Shown here: positions 1 through 11,600 of the stretch, piece after piece | Layout: every line of letters starts with the position of its first letter | How positions within the stretch are numbered: the stretch's first letter is position 1 | Assembly: GCF_014191985.1 (NCBI RefSeq) | Contig: NZ_JACHXI010000010.1 | Span: forward strand, 62,001-126,000 | DNA from: Azomonas macrocytogenes | GTDB lineage: Bacteria; Pseudomonadota; Gammaproteobacteria; Pseudomonadales; Pseudomonadaceae | DNA length: 64,000 nt | Direction of reading: 5' to 3' | Notes under the pieces: model-generated | What the model saw: the letters and a program-made list of their open reading frames with translations, nothing else | What the model was told of the DNA's origin: nothing | Databases searched by the model: none | Position numbers and translations under genes: made by a program

Positions 1-699
1 GGTCACCAATAGCCGCAGGTGGCCGTAGATCTGGTTTCGTCTGGCTTCTTCGGGATAGTTGAGGTTACCGATCCGTTCGACTTTCTTGCGCCATTCGTCG
101 CGATACCAGGCGCTGATATCGCGCATGGTGGCTGCGCTGTTCTGGCGGCTGACCCGGGGACGCTTGGCATAGCGCTCGATGTCCTGGGCCAGCTCGGCTT
201 CCAGGCTGGAAATCTCGGCGCTAAGGCGAGAGCTGTCGAAGATCGGGGCCGGGCGGGACGCCTGTTTCGGGTGAGCCTGCGCCGGTTCGATCGGCACCTT
301 GTCCCGCTGCCTGGCTTGACTGGTCACGACGGTTCTGGATGGCTCCGGTTTGATCGCTTCCGGCGGTGCCGCTGGCGGCGTGACCTTGCGGATTTCATTG
401 TCCTGGAACAGAGCTTGCTGATTGGTGCGCGGGGCGGTTTTCTTTTCTTGGGTACCGCTGCCCTGCTGGTTTTCCTGGGCGATGAAGTCGGCTTCTTCCG
501 GCTTTTTGTCACTCTTGAACGTAGCCAGGGTGATTTCCAGGGTCTTGCTTGGCTGGCTCGGTGGCTGCAACGAGAATCCAACGCCCAGGATCAGGGCGAG
601 ATGCGCGGCGATGGCCAGGCAGAGTGCCGGGCCGAGCCGGCCCTGCGAGCTGGCGCCAGCCGCTTGCGGAACGAGTTGTGGCAAGGCTGCATTCATCAT
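1..699 (-). CDS. tonB: TonB-family energy transducer, C-terminus beyond the window edge
   Basis: The frame stays open to base 1, so the C-terminal part of the TonB domain is missing from the window. The visible 233 residues begin MMNAALPQLV and have an N-terminal hydrophobic anchor at about residues 20-45. A Pro/Lys/Glu-rich periplasmic stretch follows, then the start of a TonB C-terminal domain with the NYPEEARRNQIYGHL motif. TonB proteins couple ExbBD-driven proton motive force to outer-membrane receptors. The Pseudomonas gene next to gshB and the pilGHIJ cluster is known as tonB3 and is linked to twitching. The start could be either of two adjacent ATGs (699 or 696); neither has a strong ribosome binding site. 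Confidence 0.85.
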   Translation of the reverse strand, partial: MMNAALPQLVPQAAGASSQGRLGPALCLAIAAHLALILGVGFSLQPPSQPSKTLEITLATFKSDKKPEEADFIAQENQQGSGTQEKKTAPRTNQQALFQDNEIRKVTPPAAPPEAIKPEPSRTVVTSQARQRDKVPIEPAQAHPKQASRPAPIFDSSRLSAEISSLEAELAQDIERYAKRPRVSRQNSAATMRDISAWYRDEWRKKVERIGNLNYPEEARRNQIYGHLRLLVT

Positions 700-816
700 G
701 GTTCGGGTCGGTGCGAGTGACGTGCAGTCTGCCCGACGCTTGGTGGGAAGTCCATGCGGTGGATCCCATCCTGTTGGCATCGGGCGACCAGCTGGCGACG
801 GCGGTGTCCGGGCGCG

Positions 817-1770
817 TCAGCCCTTGCCCAGCTTGCCGGCGATCATGTCCATCAGGCGGTCACCGATGCGCGTGTCGAAAGCGCTGTCGATCTCGCGGAT
901 ACAGGTCGGGCTGGTGATATTGATCTCGGTGAGGTAACTGCCGATCACGTCCAGACCGACGAACAACAAGCCGCGCTTGCGCAGTTCCGGGCCGATCAGG
1001 GCGGCGATCTCGCGGTCGCGCTCGGACAGCGGTTGCGCCACGCCATGGCCGCCAGCCGCCAGGTTGCCACGGGTTTCGCCGACCGCCGGGATGCGCGCCA
1101 GGCAATAGGGCACAGGCTCGCCGTCGATCATCAGGATGCGTTTGTCGCCATTCTTGATTTCCGGGATATACCGTTGGGCCATGATCTGGCGGCTACCGTG
1201 TTCGGTCAGGATTTCGAGGATCACCGACAGGTTCGGATCGCCCTCGCGGTGACGAAAGACCGAAGCCCCGCCCATTTCATCCAATGGTTTGAGAATGACA
1301 TCACGCTGGGTTTGCGCAAACTCGCGCAAGATATCGGCTCGCCGGCTGACGAGGGTCGGCGACATGCATTGCGGGAACTGGGTGGCGAAGAATTTCTCGT
1401 TGCAGTCGCGCAGGCTGCGCGGGCTGTTGACGATGAGCGTACCGGCTTGTTCGGCCAGCTCCAGCAGGTAGGTCGCGTAGACGTATTCGCTGTTGAAGGG
1501 CGGGTCCTTGCGCATGAGGATGACATCGAGCTCGGCCAGTGCGGCATCGGTTTCCTCTTCCAGTTCGAACCAGCGCTGTGGATCCAGGAAGACTTTCAGC
1601 GGGCGCATCCTGGCCCGGGCTTGGCCTTCGAGGAGGTAGAGATCGTGCTGCTCCATGTAGTACAGCGACCAGCCACGGGTCTGGGCCGCCAGCAACATGG
1701 CCAGCGAGCTGTCCTTCTTGAAGGCGATATGCGCGATTGGATCCATGACGATCCCGACGCGAACGCTCAT
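817..1770 (-). CDS. gshB: Glutathione synthetase
   Basis: Joins gamma-glutamylcysteine and glycine with ATP, the last step of glutathione synthesis in the cytoplasm. The 317-residue product starts MSVRVGIVMDPI and has the usual family length (about 315). Its ATP-grasp features are the KPLDEMGG loop near the middle and the late INITSPTCIREID motif with its metal and ATP ligands. The start at 1770 is fixed by a GGAGG box 6 bases upstream; a longer in-frame reading has no similar site. It lies between tonB and the divergently transcribed pilG, the usual Pseudomonas order. Confidence 0.95.
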   Translation of the reverse strand: MSVRVGIVMDPIAHIAFKKDSSLAMLLAAQTRGWSLYYMEQHDLYLLEGQARARMRPLKVFLDPQRWFELEEETDAALAELDVILMRKDPPFNSEYVYATYLLELAEQAGTLIVNSPRSLRDCNEKFFATQFPQCMSPTLVSRRADILREFAQTQRDVILKPLDEMGGASVFRHREGDPNLSVILEILTEHGSRQIMAQRYIPEIKNGDKRILMIDGEPVPYCLARIPAVGETRGNLAAGGHGVAQPLSERDREIAALIGPELRKRGLLFVGLDVIGSYLTEINITSPTCIREIDSAFDTRIGDRLMDMIAGKLGKG

Positions 1771-1981
1771 GAGAAACCTCCGGGTAATGGCGGCTGAATT
1801 GCCTGGATATGAAAAGTTGCCGCAGATTGGCGCTGGCATGGTAGGGGGGTCAAGAGAAATCGAGCTCCTTTCCATTCGCGGCGATGCCGCATGGATTGGG
1901 CGAAACCATCGGCAGGCAGGCCTTTGGCATACACTGGTAAGTGCTGCAGACACTATTCACCGAGGCAATGGTAGGGGCGAA

Positions 1982-2386
1982 ATGGAACAGCATTCCAACG
2001 AATTGAGGGTCATGGTGATCGACGATTCGAAAACGATCCGGCGCACCGCGGAAACCTTGCTGAAAAAGGTCGGGTGCGCTGTCATCACGGCAGTCGACGG
2101 CTTCGACGCGCTGGCCAAGATTGCCGACACCCATCCGCACATCATCTTCGTGGACGTCATGATGCCCAGGCTGGATGGCTACCAGACCTGTGCGCTGATC
2201 AAGAACAACGACACCTTCAAGTCCACCCCCGTGATCATGCTTTCTTCGAAGGACGGCCTTTTCGACAAGGCCAAGGGACGCATCGTGGGCTCGGATCAAT
2301 ACCTGACCAAGCCATTCAGCAGGGAAGAGTTGCTGGGTGCTATAAAGGCCCATGTTCCAGATTTTGCACCGGTCGGGCTGGTATGA
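1982..2386 (+). CDS. pilG: Twitching motility response regulator PilG
   Basis: A single CheY-like receiver domain of 134 residues. The acidic pocket is in VMVIDDSKT, the phospho-acceptor Asp is in FVDVMMP, and the Lys is in YLTKPFS. In Pseudomonas, PilG is the output regulator of the Chp chemosensory system. It promotes pilus extension (PilB) and cAMP production through CyaB. The start at 1982 has an AGGGG box just upstream and gives the family length (135 in P. aeruginosa). First gene of the pilGHIJ-chpABC cluster. Confidence 0.95.
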   Translation: MEQHSNELRVMVIDDSKTIRRTAETLLKKVGCAVITAVDGFDALAKIADTHPHIIFVDVMMPRLDGYQTCALIKNNDTFKSTPVIMLSSKDGLFDKAKGRIVGSDQYLTKPFSREELLGAIKAHVPDFAPVGLV

Positions 2387-2428
2387 ACCAGACCGCTTGC
2401 ACTTCGCTACCTGTTTGAGGAGGACAGC

Positions 2429-2794
2429 ATGGCCCGTATCCTGATCGTCGACGATTCGCCCACCGAAATGTACAAGCTGACCGCCATGCTCGAAAAACAC
2501 GGCCATCAGGTTCTCAAGGCGGAGAACGGGGCGGATGGCGTGGCCCTGGCGCGCCAGGAAAAGCCCGATGCGGTGCTCATGGATATCGTGATGCCCGGCT
2601 TGAACGGCTTCCAGGCCACGCGCCAGCTTTCCAAGGATGCCCAGACCGGCAATATCCCGGTGATCATCGTCACCACCAAGGATCAGGAGACCGACGAAGT
2701 ATGGGGCAAGCGCCAGGGAGCCAGGGATTACTTGGTCAAGCCGGTCGACGAGGCCACGCTGCTCAAGACGCTCAATGCCGTACTGACACGTTGA
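2429..2794 (+). CDS. pilH: Twitching motility response regulator PilH
   Basis: A 121-residue CheY-like receiver. It has the DDSPTEM acidic pocket, the phospho-acceptor Asp in LMDIVMPG, a TTK switch segment and the KPVD lysine. In Pseudomonas, PilH acts as the second Chp receiver, thought to be a phosphate sink or to antagonise PilG by favouring pilus retraction through PilT. A strong GAGGAGG box precedes the ATG. Its stop overlaps the proposed pilI start by one base, suggesting translational coupling. Confidence 0.95.
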   Translation: MARILIVDDSPTEMYKLTAMLEKHGHQVLKAENGADGVALARQEKPDAVLMDIVMPGLNGFQATRQLSKDAQTGNIPVIIVTTKDQETDEVWGKRQGARDYLVKPVDEATLLKTLNAVLTR

Positions 2795-3363
2795 TGGCAT
2801 TGGGCATGACTGATACGGACCCTGTCACGGGCGACTCGCCAACGCCGTTTCAGCGGCTGAAGGGGATCGATAGCCGCTGTCGTGCGCTCGCGGCAGGGTT
2901 GCCGCTACGCCAGAATGCCACCCATACCTGGGGGGGAATCGGTTTTCGCATGGGTGAGCGGTTCTATGTCGCGCCTCTCGAGGAAATCGGCGAAATATTG
3001 CGCGAGCCGCGCTATACGCCATTGCCGGGGGTGAAGAGCTGGGTCAGGGGCGTTGCCAACGTCCGCGGTCGTTTGTTGCCGGTTATCGATCTGTGTCGCT
3101 ACTTCGGTTTCGAATTGTCCTCCGCGTACCGGCAGCGACGGACCATGGTGCTGGAATCAGGCGGTGTATTCGCTGGCCTGATCGTCGATGAAGTGCTCGG
3201 CATGCAGCATTTTCCGGTCGAGGCGTTTTCCGAACACCCGCCGGCGGTCGAGGCGTCGATCCAGCCTTTCTTGCATGGGGCGTTCCGGCGCGAGCAGTTC
3301 TGGTTGGTGTTCAGTCCGTATGCGCTGGCCAGACACCAGGACTTTCTGAATGTAGGTCTTTGA
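2794..3363 (+). CDS. pilI: CheW-like adaptor PilI
   Basis: A CheW-type coupling protein of about 189 residues linking the PilJ receptor to the ChpA kinase. The CheW fold is visible from GFRMGERFYVAPL through VRGVANVRGRLLPVIDLCR to GLIVDEVLGMQHF, the standard CheW blocks. The start is uncertain: ATG at 2794 overlaps the pilH stop, while ATG at 2806 gives MTDTDPVTG and a length nearer to P. aeruginosa PilI. Neither has a clear Shine-Dalgarno sequence. Confidence 0.9.
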   Translation: MALGMTDTDPVTGDSPTPFQRLKGIDSRCRALAAGLPLRQNATHTWGGIGFRMGERFYVAPLEEIGEILREPRYTPLPGVKSWVRGVANVRGRLLPVIDLCRYFGFELSSAYRQRRTMVLESGGVFAGLIVDEVLGMQHFPVEAFSEHPPAVEASIQPFLHGAFRREQFWLVFSPYALARHQDFLNVGL

Positions 3364-3429
3364 GCTTTCGGGTACAGGCAGTTGCCGAGTCCGGTTTTGA
3401 TGGTTATGGAAAGGGCCAGGCGAGGGCCG

Positions 3430-5484
3430 ATGATGCACAAGAACTTGAATGCGAGTGCCCTGTTGGCCGGCATGCGGAACAACAGGCTGGTGACTTTCCT
3501 GTTTTTCGTACTGATCGTCTCCACAGTGCTGTTGTCCGCGAATTTTGCCTATGTCGGCACGTTGGCTGGCTATGACAACGAATACATGCGCAATGCGGGA
3601 GAGCTGCGGATGATCTCCCAGCGAATTGCTACCAATGCGGTAGAGGCTTCGGCCGGAACCCCCGAGGCGTTCCAGAAGCTTCGCGAGGCGCGTGGTGATT
3701 TTCAGCAACGCTGGGATGTCATCCTGCACGGTGACGAAAACCTCGGCCTGCCGGCAGTACCGACTACCCTGGCACCCAGCATCGAGGCCGTGCAGCAGGA
3801 CTGGAATGTGCTGCGCAAGAATACCGATGCGATCATCGGGCAGGAGCAAACGGTATTGGCCCTGCACCAACTGGCTGACAACCTGACCAGGATCGTTCCG
3901 CAGCTGCAGGCCGAATACGAGGATATCGTTGATATCCTGCTGGCCAGAAATGCCCCGGCCGCACAGATTGCCGTTGCCCAGCGCCAGTCGTTGCTGGCCG
4001 AACGTATTCTCGGATCGAGCAACCGGCTGCTCGCGGGCGGGCAGGATGCGCAGCAGGCGGCCGAAGCCTTCAACCGCGATATCAGCCAGTTCGGCCAGGT
4101 GCTTGATGGCATGCTGCAAGGCAGTCAACCCCAGGGGATCGTCATGGTTACCGAGCGAGATGCACGTGCGCGCCTCGACAGGGTAGCCAAACTGTTCCAG
4201 TCGGTTTCCGGGCCGGCCGAGAAAATTCTTGGCAGCTCTGCCGAGCTGCAGCAGGTGCGTGAGTCTGCGCATGCCCTTTTCGGTGTCTCGAATGCGTTGC
4301 TCGACAAGGTATCGTTGCTGCTCCAGGGCCTGGAGATGCGTGTCGAAGGCCGCAGGATCTACAGCTTCATCGGCTATGGACTGGCTGCGCTGGTGCTGGT
4401 TTCGATCATGCTCATTGGCCTGGTCATCGTACGCCAGGCACGGCGCCGGCTGAACGAGACCGCCGAGAAGAACGACCGCAACCAGGCAGCCATTCTGCGC
4501 CTGCTCGACGAGATTGCCGACCTTGCCGATGGCGATCTCACGGTAACGGCCACCGTGACCGAGGACTTTACCGGGGCCATCGCCGACTCGATCAACTATT
4601 CGATAGATCAGCTGCGCGAGCTGGTGCAGACCATCAACCAGACTGCCGTACAGGTGGCCTCTGCGGCAGAGCAGACTCAGGCGACCGCTACCCATCTGGC
4701 CGAGGCTTCCAAGCACCAGGCGCAGGAAATCGCCGGAGCCTCTGCCGCGATCAACGAAATTGCCGTCTCGATCGACCAGGTATCGGCCAACGCGCTGGAA
4801 TCCGCTGCCGTGGCGGAGCGCTCCGTGGCCATCGCCAACAAGGGCAACGAAGTAGTGCACAACACCATTGCCGGCATGGATAACATCCGCGAGCAGATCC
4901 AGGATACGTCCAAGCGGATCAAGCGGTTGGGTGAGTCGTCCCAGGAAATCGGCGACATCGTCGGCCTGATCGACGATATCGCCGACCAGACCAACATCCT
5001 CGCCTTGAACGCGGCAATCCAGGCATCCATGGCCGGTGATGCCGGCCGTGGTTTCGCTGTGGTCGCCGATGAGGTGCAGCGTCTTGCCGAGCGCTCTTCG
5101 GCCGCGACCAAGCAGATCGAGGCACTGGTCAAGACCATCCAGAGTGACACCAACGAGGCGGTGATCTCCATGGAGCAGACCACGGCAGAAGTCGTGCGCG
5201 GAGCTCATCTCGCCCAGGATGCGGGCGTTGCCCTGGAGGACATCGAAAAGGTCTCCAGAACGCTGGCAGCGCTGATCCAGAACATCTCCAATGCCGCCCG
5301 CCAGCAAACCTCTTCGGCAAGCCATATTTCCAGCACCATGAACGTGATCCGGGAAATCACTTCACAGACTTCGGCCGGTACCACCGCCACCGCCAGAAGT
5401 ATCGGCAACTTGACGCAACTGGCCAGCGAGATGCGCCGTTCGGTTTCCGATTTCACCTTGCCGCAAACCCGGCGTCCGTTGTGA
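3430..5484 (+). CDS. pilJ: Methyl-accepting chemotaxis protein PilJ
   Basis: Inner-membrane chemoreceptor of the type IV pilus Chp pathway. The product (about 685 residues) has a first membrane segment near residues 25-50, a periplasmic region with PilJ-type helical modules, and a second membrane segment near residue 330. A HAMP-like linker and a long cytoplasmic coiled coil follow, with the signalling hairpin tip around [15 protein letters not shown]. Two adjacent ATGs (3430, 3433) sit after an AGGCGAGGG box. The next gene is chpA only 130 bases later; the methyltransferase gene pilK, which follows pilJ in P. aeruginosa, is absent. Confidence 0.95.
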   Translation: MMHKNLNASALLAGMRNNRLVTFLFFVLIVSTVLLSANFAYVGTLAGYDNEYMRNAGELRMISQRIATNAVEASAGTPEAFQKLREARGDFQQRWDVILHGDENLGLPAVPTTLAPSIEAVQQDWNVLRKNTDAIIGQEQTVLALHQLADNLTRIVPQLQAEYEDIVDILLARNAPAAQIAVAQRQSLLAERILGSSNRLLAGGQDAQQAAEAFNRDISQFGQVLDGMLQGSQPQGIVMVTERDARARLDRVAKLFQSVSGPAEKILGSSAELQQVRESAHALFGVSNALLDKVSLLLQGLEMRVEGRRIYSFIGYGLAALVLVSIMLIGLVIVRQARRRLNETAEKNDRNQAAILRLLDEIADLADGDLTVTATVTEDFTGAIADSINYSIDQLRELVQTINQTAVQVASAAEQTQATATHLAEASKHQAQEIAGASAAINEIAVSIDQVSANALESAAVAERSVAIANKGNEVVHNTIAGMDNIREQIQDTSKRIKRLGESSQEIGDIVGLIDDIADQTNILALNAAIQASMAGDAGRGFAVVADEVQRLAERSSAATKQIEALVKTIQSDTNEAVISMEQTTAEVVRGAHLAQDAGVALEDIEKVSRTLAALIQNISNAARQQTSSASHISSTMNVIREITSQTSAGTTATARSIGNLTQLASEMRRSVSDFTLPQTRRPL

Positions 5485-5614
5485 GGCGCGAGCTGCAGCA
5501 CGCTGTGCGTGGTTGTTCGCCAAGGTTTAGGTGGGCTCCCGGGCATCCATGCGGGCACTGGTGGGTGGAAGGCTCGCTGCAGCGAGCGGATAGCGGTTTT
5601 TACCCGGAAGAACA

Positions 5615-8600
5615 ATGAGCGGAATCGCAGCGATGGGTGAGCGGCCTGATTACGTTGCCCTGACGTGGTTGAAGGGCGAAATCGGTGAGGCGCTGAGGCA
5701 GGCGCGCCAGAGCCTCGAAAACTATGTCGAAGCACCACAGGATGCGCTACAGATGCGCTCTTGCCTGAGCTGCCTGCATCAGGTCCGTGGTTCGCTGCAG
5801 ATACTGGAGCTCCGGGGCGCCGTGTTGCTGGCCGAGGAAATGGAGCAATTGGGCCTGGCGCTGCTCGAGGGGCAGGTGGCGCAGCGCGATGAAGCATTGG
5901 CCCTGCTCATCCAGGCGATCCTGCAACTACCGACCTACCTTGAACGTATCCAGGAGGTGCGCCGCGACATACCACTGGCCATCCTGCCGTTGCTCAACGA
6001 TATGCGCGCTGTGCGCGGTGAAGTGTCTTTGACGGAGCCGCGGCTGTTGCTGCCCGCTCCGGAAAAGACCCCGCCACCCTTGTCCGAAGCCTCCCTGGCC
6101 GATCTGGATTCCGACGATCTGCCAGTGGTGCTGCGCAGGCTGCGGCAAATGCTGCAGACTGCACTGATCGCGGTGATTCGCGACCAGGACCTGCCTGGCA
6201 ACCTGACGCGCATGGGCAAAGCTTTCGCGCATCTGGAAAAGCGTTGCCGGAATACTCCGTTAAGCCCGCTGTGGGAAGTGGCTGGCGGTGTCGTCGAGGG
6301 CATGCTTGAGGGTCAGATACCCAATACCCCAGCAGTGCGCAGCCTGCTGCACGAACTGGACAAGGAACTGAAGCTGCTGATCGAGCAGGGTGCCCGTGGC
6401 TTCAACCGATCTGCTCCCGAAGCGCTGCTGGAAAAGCTTCTTTTGCTCGTGGCCAAGGCTGCCTCCCGGACCCCTGCAATTCTTGCGCTCAAGGCACGTT
6501 ATCGCTTGGATGAAGCGCTCTCGGACGAGGTCCTGGCCGCTCAGGATCGTACCCGGCTGGCCGGCCCCGACCGTTCCACGCTGCGCTCCGCCGTTTCCGC
6601 GCTTTGCGAAGAACTGGTTCGCATCAAGGACAGCCTGGACCTGTTCGTTCGCAGCGGCAGTAGCGAGCACCAGGCGTTCTCCGGCCATCTGGTCCGGTTG
6701 CTGGACCCTTTGAGGCGGATTGCCGATACGCTGGAACTTCTCGGTTTCGCGCAGTTATGCCAGATCGTCCGGGACCGGATCGAGTCCATCCGGGCAATGC
6801 TCCGGCAGCCGCCGCCGCCGGACGCTGCGTTGCTGATGGATATCGCCGGCTCGTTGCTGTTCGTCGAGGCTTCGTTGATCGGCAGGGTCGGCTTCCTGGA
6901 GCAGTCGGTCGGCGATGAGCATTCGCTGCCGATAGCGGATATCGCGCACATCCACCGACAGGTGCTGAAGGAAGTACGGGAGGATCTGGCCCAGGTGAAG
7001 GATTCAATGGCCGGATTCGTTTCATCCCGCTGGGATCATGATCGCCTGCAAACAGTGCCCGAGCTGTTCAACCGGGCTCGCGGTGCCCTGACGATGATTG
7101 CGTTACCGCGCGCCGCCGCCCTGATCGATGGCTGCGACCGCTATGTCCGCATGCGCATCCTCGACTCCGGCGCAGTGCCTGGCCGACAGGATCTGGATAC
7201 CCTGGCGGAGATCATCAGCAGCCTGGACTATTACCTCGAGCGCCGGTGCGAGGATTCCGTCTCGCAGAGCGACTCTATTCTCGACATGGCCCAGCAACGC
7301 CTGCAAGCACTGAACTGCGAACCGACCGAAGAGCAGCTTCCTGTGCCCGCAAGCGCTTACCTTCCGGTTGCGTCCAAAGAGGATTCGACGCCCGTTGCCG
7401 TGCCGTCCGAAGTCGATTCGATCGCTGCCTCTGCATGTGCCGAGGAGGACGAGGCAACGAGCGGTGATACCCAAGCTGGGCTGTTGCCTGCGCCGGAAAC
7501 CGAAAGCCTGATGGACGATGAGTTGATCAGGGTCTTCATCGAGGAAGCCGGCGAGGTACTGCAGACGATCGGCAATCACCTGCCCGTGTGGCGTGAAAAG
7601 CCGGGCGACAAACAGGCATTGGGTGAACTCCGCCGCGCTTTCCATACCCTCAAAGGGAGCGGTAGGATGGTGCAGGCGGCGCTCATCGCCGAGCTCGGCT
7701 GGGCGGTGGAAGATCTGCTCAAGCGCCTGATCGACGGCACTGTGGCGGCAAGCGAAGCGGCCGTTGCGGTCGTTTCGCAGGCAACCGTGCTGCTGCCAGA
7801 ACTGCTCGATGAGTTTGCCGCGCAAGTCCAGCATCCACGCAGCGATGTCGACCGCCTGATCATGCAGGCCCAAAGGTTGGCGCAGGGGCTGAACGGCGCC
7901 ATCGACTCCCCGGATATCCTGGCCGCGACAGCTCAGGGCCAGGGGCTCGATCCGCAGTTGGTCGAGATTTTCTGTGGTGAGGCAGAAACCCATCTCGATG
8001 CCATCGATGGATTTCTGGCCCGTTGCGCCGAACTGCTGCCGCAGCCGGTGACGGATGATCTGCAGCGCTCATTGCATACCCTGAAAGGCAGCTCCCGCAT
8101 GGCCGGGATAGTACCGATTGATGAAATAGCCACGCCACTCGAAAAACTGGTCAAGGAATACAAGAATCATCTGATTCCTTTCGACCTGGCGGATACGGAG
8201 CTGTTGAAAAACGCTCTGGCGATGCTGCGCCGGGGGCTGGTTGATCTGCAGGCCGGCAAGCCTCTGGTTCCCGTGGAGGGAACCGAGGAACTCAAGGCGC
8301 AGATTGCGGCGCTCTACCTGGCTCGCCAGCCTGAAATGGCTGCCGGAAACGGCGAGTCTGCTGTTGTCGGCGCTCCAGCAGGCAAGGCCGGCGAGAATCC
8401 GATATCGCAGTTCGTATTCAGGTGCATGCCGCTTCTCCAGGGTCTTGAAGAGGCCCTGGCGAGCTGGCGACAGGAACCTGAGGAGGGCAGCCATATTGCG
8501 TCTATCCAGCGCGATCTGGTAGCACTGAGGCAGGCTGCACGGCTGGTCGAGCTACAACCGATCAATAAACTTTCCCAGGATCTGCTTGACCTGTATGAAG

Positions 8601-11600
8601 CAGCCAGAGTGCGAGAGGTTCCGGTCGATGAAGCCTTTCTCATCCTTGCCGAGCAGGGCCACGAAGCGCTGGTCTGCATGCTGGATCAGGTCGTGGCCGG
8701 GTTGCAGGTCACTCCGTACAACGATGTCGCCAACGGCCTGCAGGCCTTGCGTCATCGTGCGCGGCAAGCTCCCGAACCGGCCGCGACGTCGGTCGAGGCG
8801 GATACGCTCGACCGGGAAATGATCGCGATCTTCCTGGAGGAGTCCGTCGAGCTGCTGCACGATGCTACCCAGGCGCTCGAACGCTGGCGGCATGATAGGC
8901 AGGATCACGAGGCCCTGGCTGCGCTGCAACGGAATCTGCACACCATCAAGGGCGGTGCGCGTATGGCCGAAGTCCGCCCTATCGGCGATCTGGCCCACGA
9001 ATTGGAATTTCTTTACGAAGGGCTGTTCGAGCAGCGTATCGAGGCTTCCGGCGAGTTGCTCGAGCTGCTGCAACGCAGTCATGACCGGCTCGCGATTCAA
9101 CTGGATGAACTGCGGGCCAACACGCCGCTCGACAGCTCGCAGGATTTGCTCGAGGCGATCCAAGCCCTGCGCCGGGAAGCGCTCGCTAAGACGGCACCCG
9201 CCGGGGACGAGTTGCCACCGATGGTCGATGTGGTGGCTACCGACGCAGTCAGCGACAGTCACATTCCGGCACCAAGGCTGCCGGATGCCTTCGCCGAAAA
9301 GAGCCGGGACGACGATGGCGATCCACAGCAAGAGGCAGCGCTGCTCAGGCTCTTTCTAGAGGAAGGCTTTGTGATCCTGGAAAGCGCTTCCTCGTCTCTG
9401 CGGCACTGGATTGCCGACCCCGAAGCAGTTCATGAACTCGAACACCTGCAGCAGGATCTGCACCGGCTCAAGAGTGGCGCGCGCATGGCCGGGGTACGCC
9501 CGGTCGGCGATCTGGCCAACGAACTGGAGTTCGTCTACAAGGACTTGAACAGCGGCCACTTCAGCGCCGGTGCGGCGCTGCTTGACCTGCTCGAAACCTG
9601 CCACGACCGGCTCGCCGATATGTTCTACAAACTGCGGGCGAAACGAACGCTGCCCGATAGCCTGTTCCTGGTAGAGGAGTTGCGAGGTTTCCGCAAGCGC
9701 CCGGCCGATCCTGCACGCGTTGCTTCGTCGCACAGAGTGGCCAGCGACGCTGGGGATTCCGACGATGCGGACGTTCTACCGGTCTTCATCGAGGAAGCCG
9801 ACGGTTTGCTGGATGCGCTGGGTTCGGCGCTGGAGCAATGGGCAGGCGGTGCGGATGAGGCGTTGGCCGATATGCTGCGAACCTTGCACGCCCTCAAGGG
9901 CAGTGCATATCTGGCAGATCAGAGCGGAATCGGCGATCTGGCCCACGAATTGGAGCGGTGCCTGAGCGCAGCGCGCCGGCAGGCCGACCCGCGTGCTTGC
10001 GGTCTGCTGGAAGCCATGCAGATCGGGCAGCGCGAGCTTGGGGAGGCGCTCGCGCGGCTGGGCAATGGCGCTGATGGCTCTCTCGCGGCGCCTGTGCCCA
10101 TCCCCGCGCCACTGGCCGAGCCGGCGGAACACTTGGTCACTGCTGCCAGCGTGCGGGATCCCGACCTGCCGGCATCCCCCAAGGTTCTTCCCTTTGTCCA
10201 GGCTGCCCAGGAAGCGGCCCGCGCCGCCGCGGCCCAGCGTGCTCCCGAGGAAATGGTCAGGGTTCCAGCCGGACTGCTCGAGCAATTGGTCAATCTGGCC
10301 GGTGAAACGTCCATTTCCCGGGCACGGATCGAGCAACAGATCAGCGATTGCAACTTCACCCTGAACGAGATGGATGCCACGATCGAACGGGTACGTGACC
10401 AGCTTCGGCGGCTGGATATCGAAACCCAGGCGCAGATTCTCAGTCGCCATCGTGCCGAAGGGGAAAGAAGCGCCCGTGAGGAGTTCGATCCGCTGGAACT
10501 GGATCGTTACTCGCAGCTGCAGCAACTGTCGCGCTCCCTGTTCGAATCGGCTTCGGATCTGCTGGATCTGAAGGAAACCTTGGCGGCGCGCAATCGCGAC
10601 GCCGAATCTCTGCTGAACCAGCAGGCGCGAATCAACACTGAGCTTCAGGAAGGCCTGATGCGTACCCGTATGGTGCCTTTCGAGCGGGTCATGCCGCGCT
10701 TGCGTCGGATTGTTCGCCAGGTGGCCACAGAGCTGGGCAAGCAGGTCGAACTCGTCGGTGGCAATGCGAGCGGCGAAATGGACCGCAGCGTACTCGAGCG
10801 CATCATTGCCTCGCTTGAGCATATGCTGCGCAATGCGGTCGATCACGGAATCGAGACGCCCGAGCAGCGCCGGCTGGCAGGCAAGCCGGAAACTGGTTCG
10901 ATCAAACTCGAACTGGCTCGCGAAGGTGGCGACATTCTGGTGATCCTGGCCGACGATGGCGCCGGTATCGACATCGATGCGGTGCGACGCAAGGCGGTCG
11001 AGCGTGGGCTGCTGGCAGCCAACAGCCATCTGGCCGACCGTGAAGTGCTGCAGTTTATCTTCGCCGCCGGCTTCAGTACGGCCGGACAGGTTACGCAGAT
11101 TTCCGGGCGTGGCGTCGGGTTGGATGTGGCCTGTGCCGAGGTGCGGCAGTTGGGGGGAGCGATGAGCATCGATTCCTACCCGGGCAAGGGATCGCGTTTC
11201 GTCATCCGACTGCCGTTTACCGTATCGACCAACCGCTCGCTGATGGTGTGTTCCGGCGAGGATCTCTACGCCGTTCCATTGAACGCGGTCGAAGGTATCG
11301 TGCGACTTTCTGCCACTGACTTGAAAAAATACTATCGATCGGATGTGCCGCATTTCGAGTACGCGGGGCGGCGTTACGAGTTGTGCTACCTCGGCGACCT
11401 TCTGGGGACCGGGCAACAGCCCGCTCTGGAAGGCCGCAATATCCCATTGCCGGTGCTGCTGGTGCGCTCTGGCGAATCCGTGGTTGCGGTCCAGGTCGAC
11501 TCTCTGAGCGGCTCGCGCGATATCGTGGTGAAGACCCTCGGGCCGCAATTCGCCGGCGTCCAGAGCGTATCGGGAGCAACCCTGCTCGGCGATGGACGGG

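Noticed and set aside
19-720. Plus-strand open frame of 233 codons at the window start
   Set aside because: It is antisense to a TonB frame that shows a membrane anchor, Pro/Lys-rich region and TonB domain. The plus-strand translation has no family features.
3157-5325. Minus-strand open frame of 722 codons across pilJ
   Set aside because: Antisense shadow of pilJ, caused by codon bias. Its translation has no domain, while pilJ matches the PilJ family along its length.
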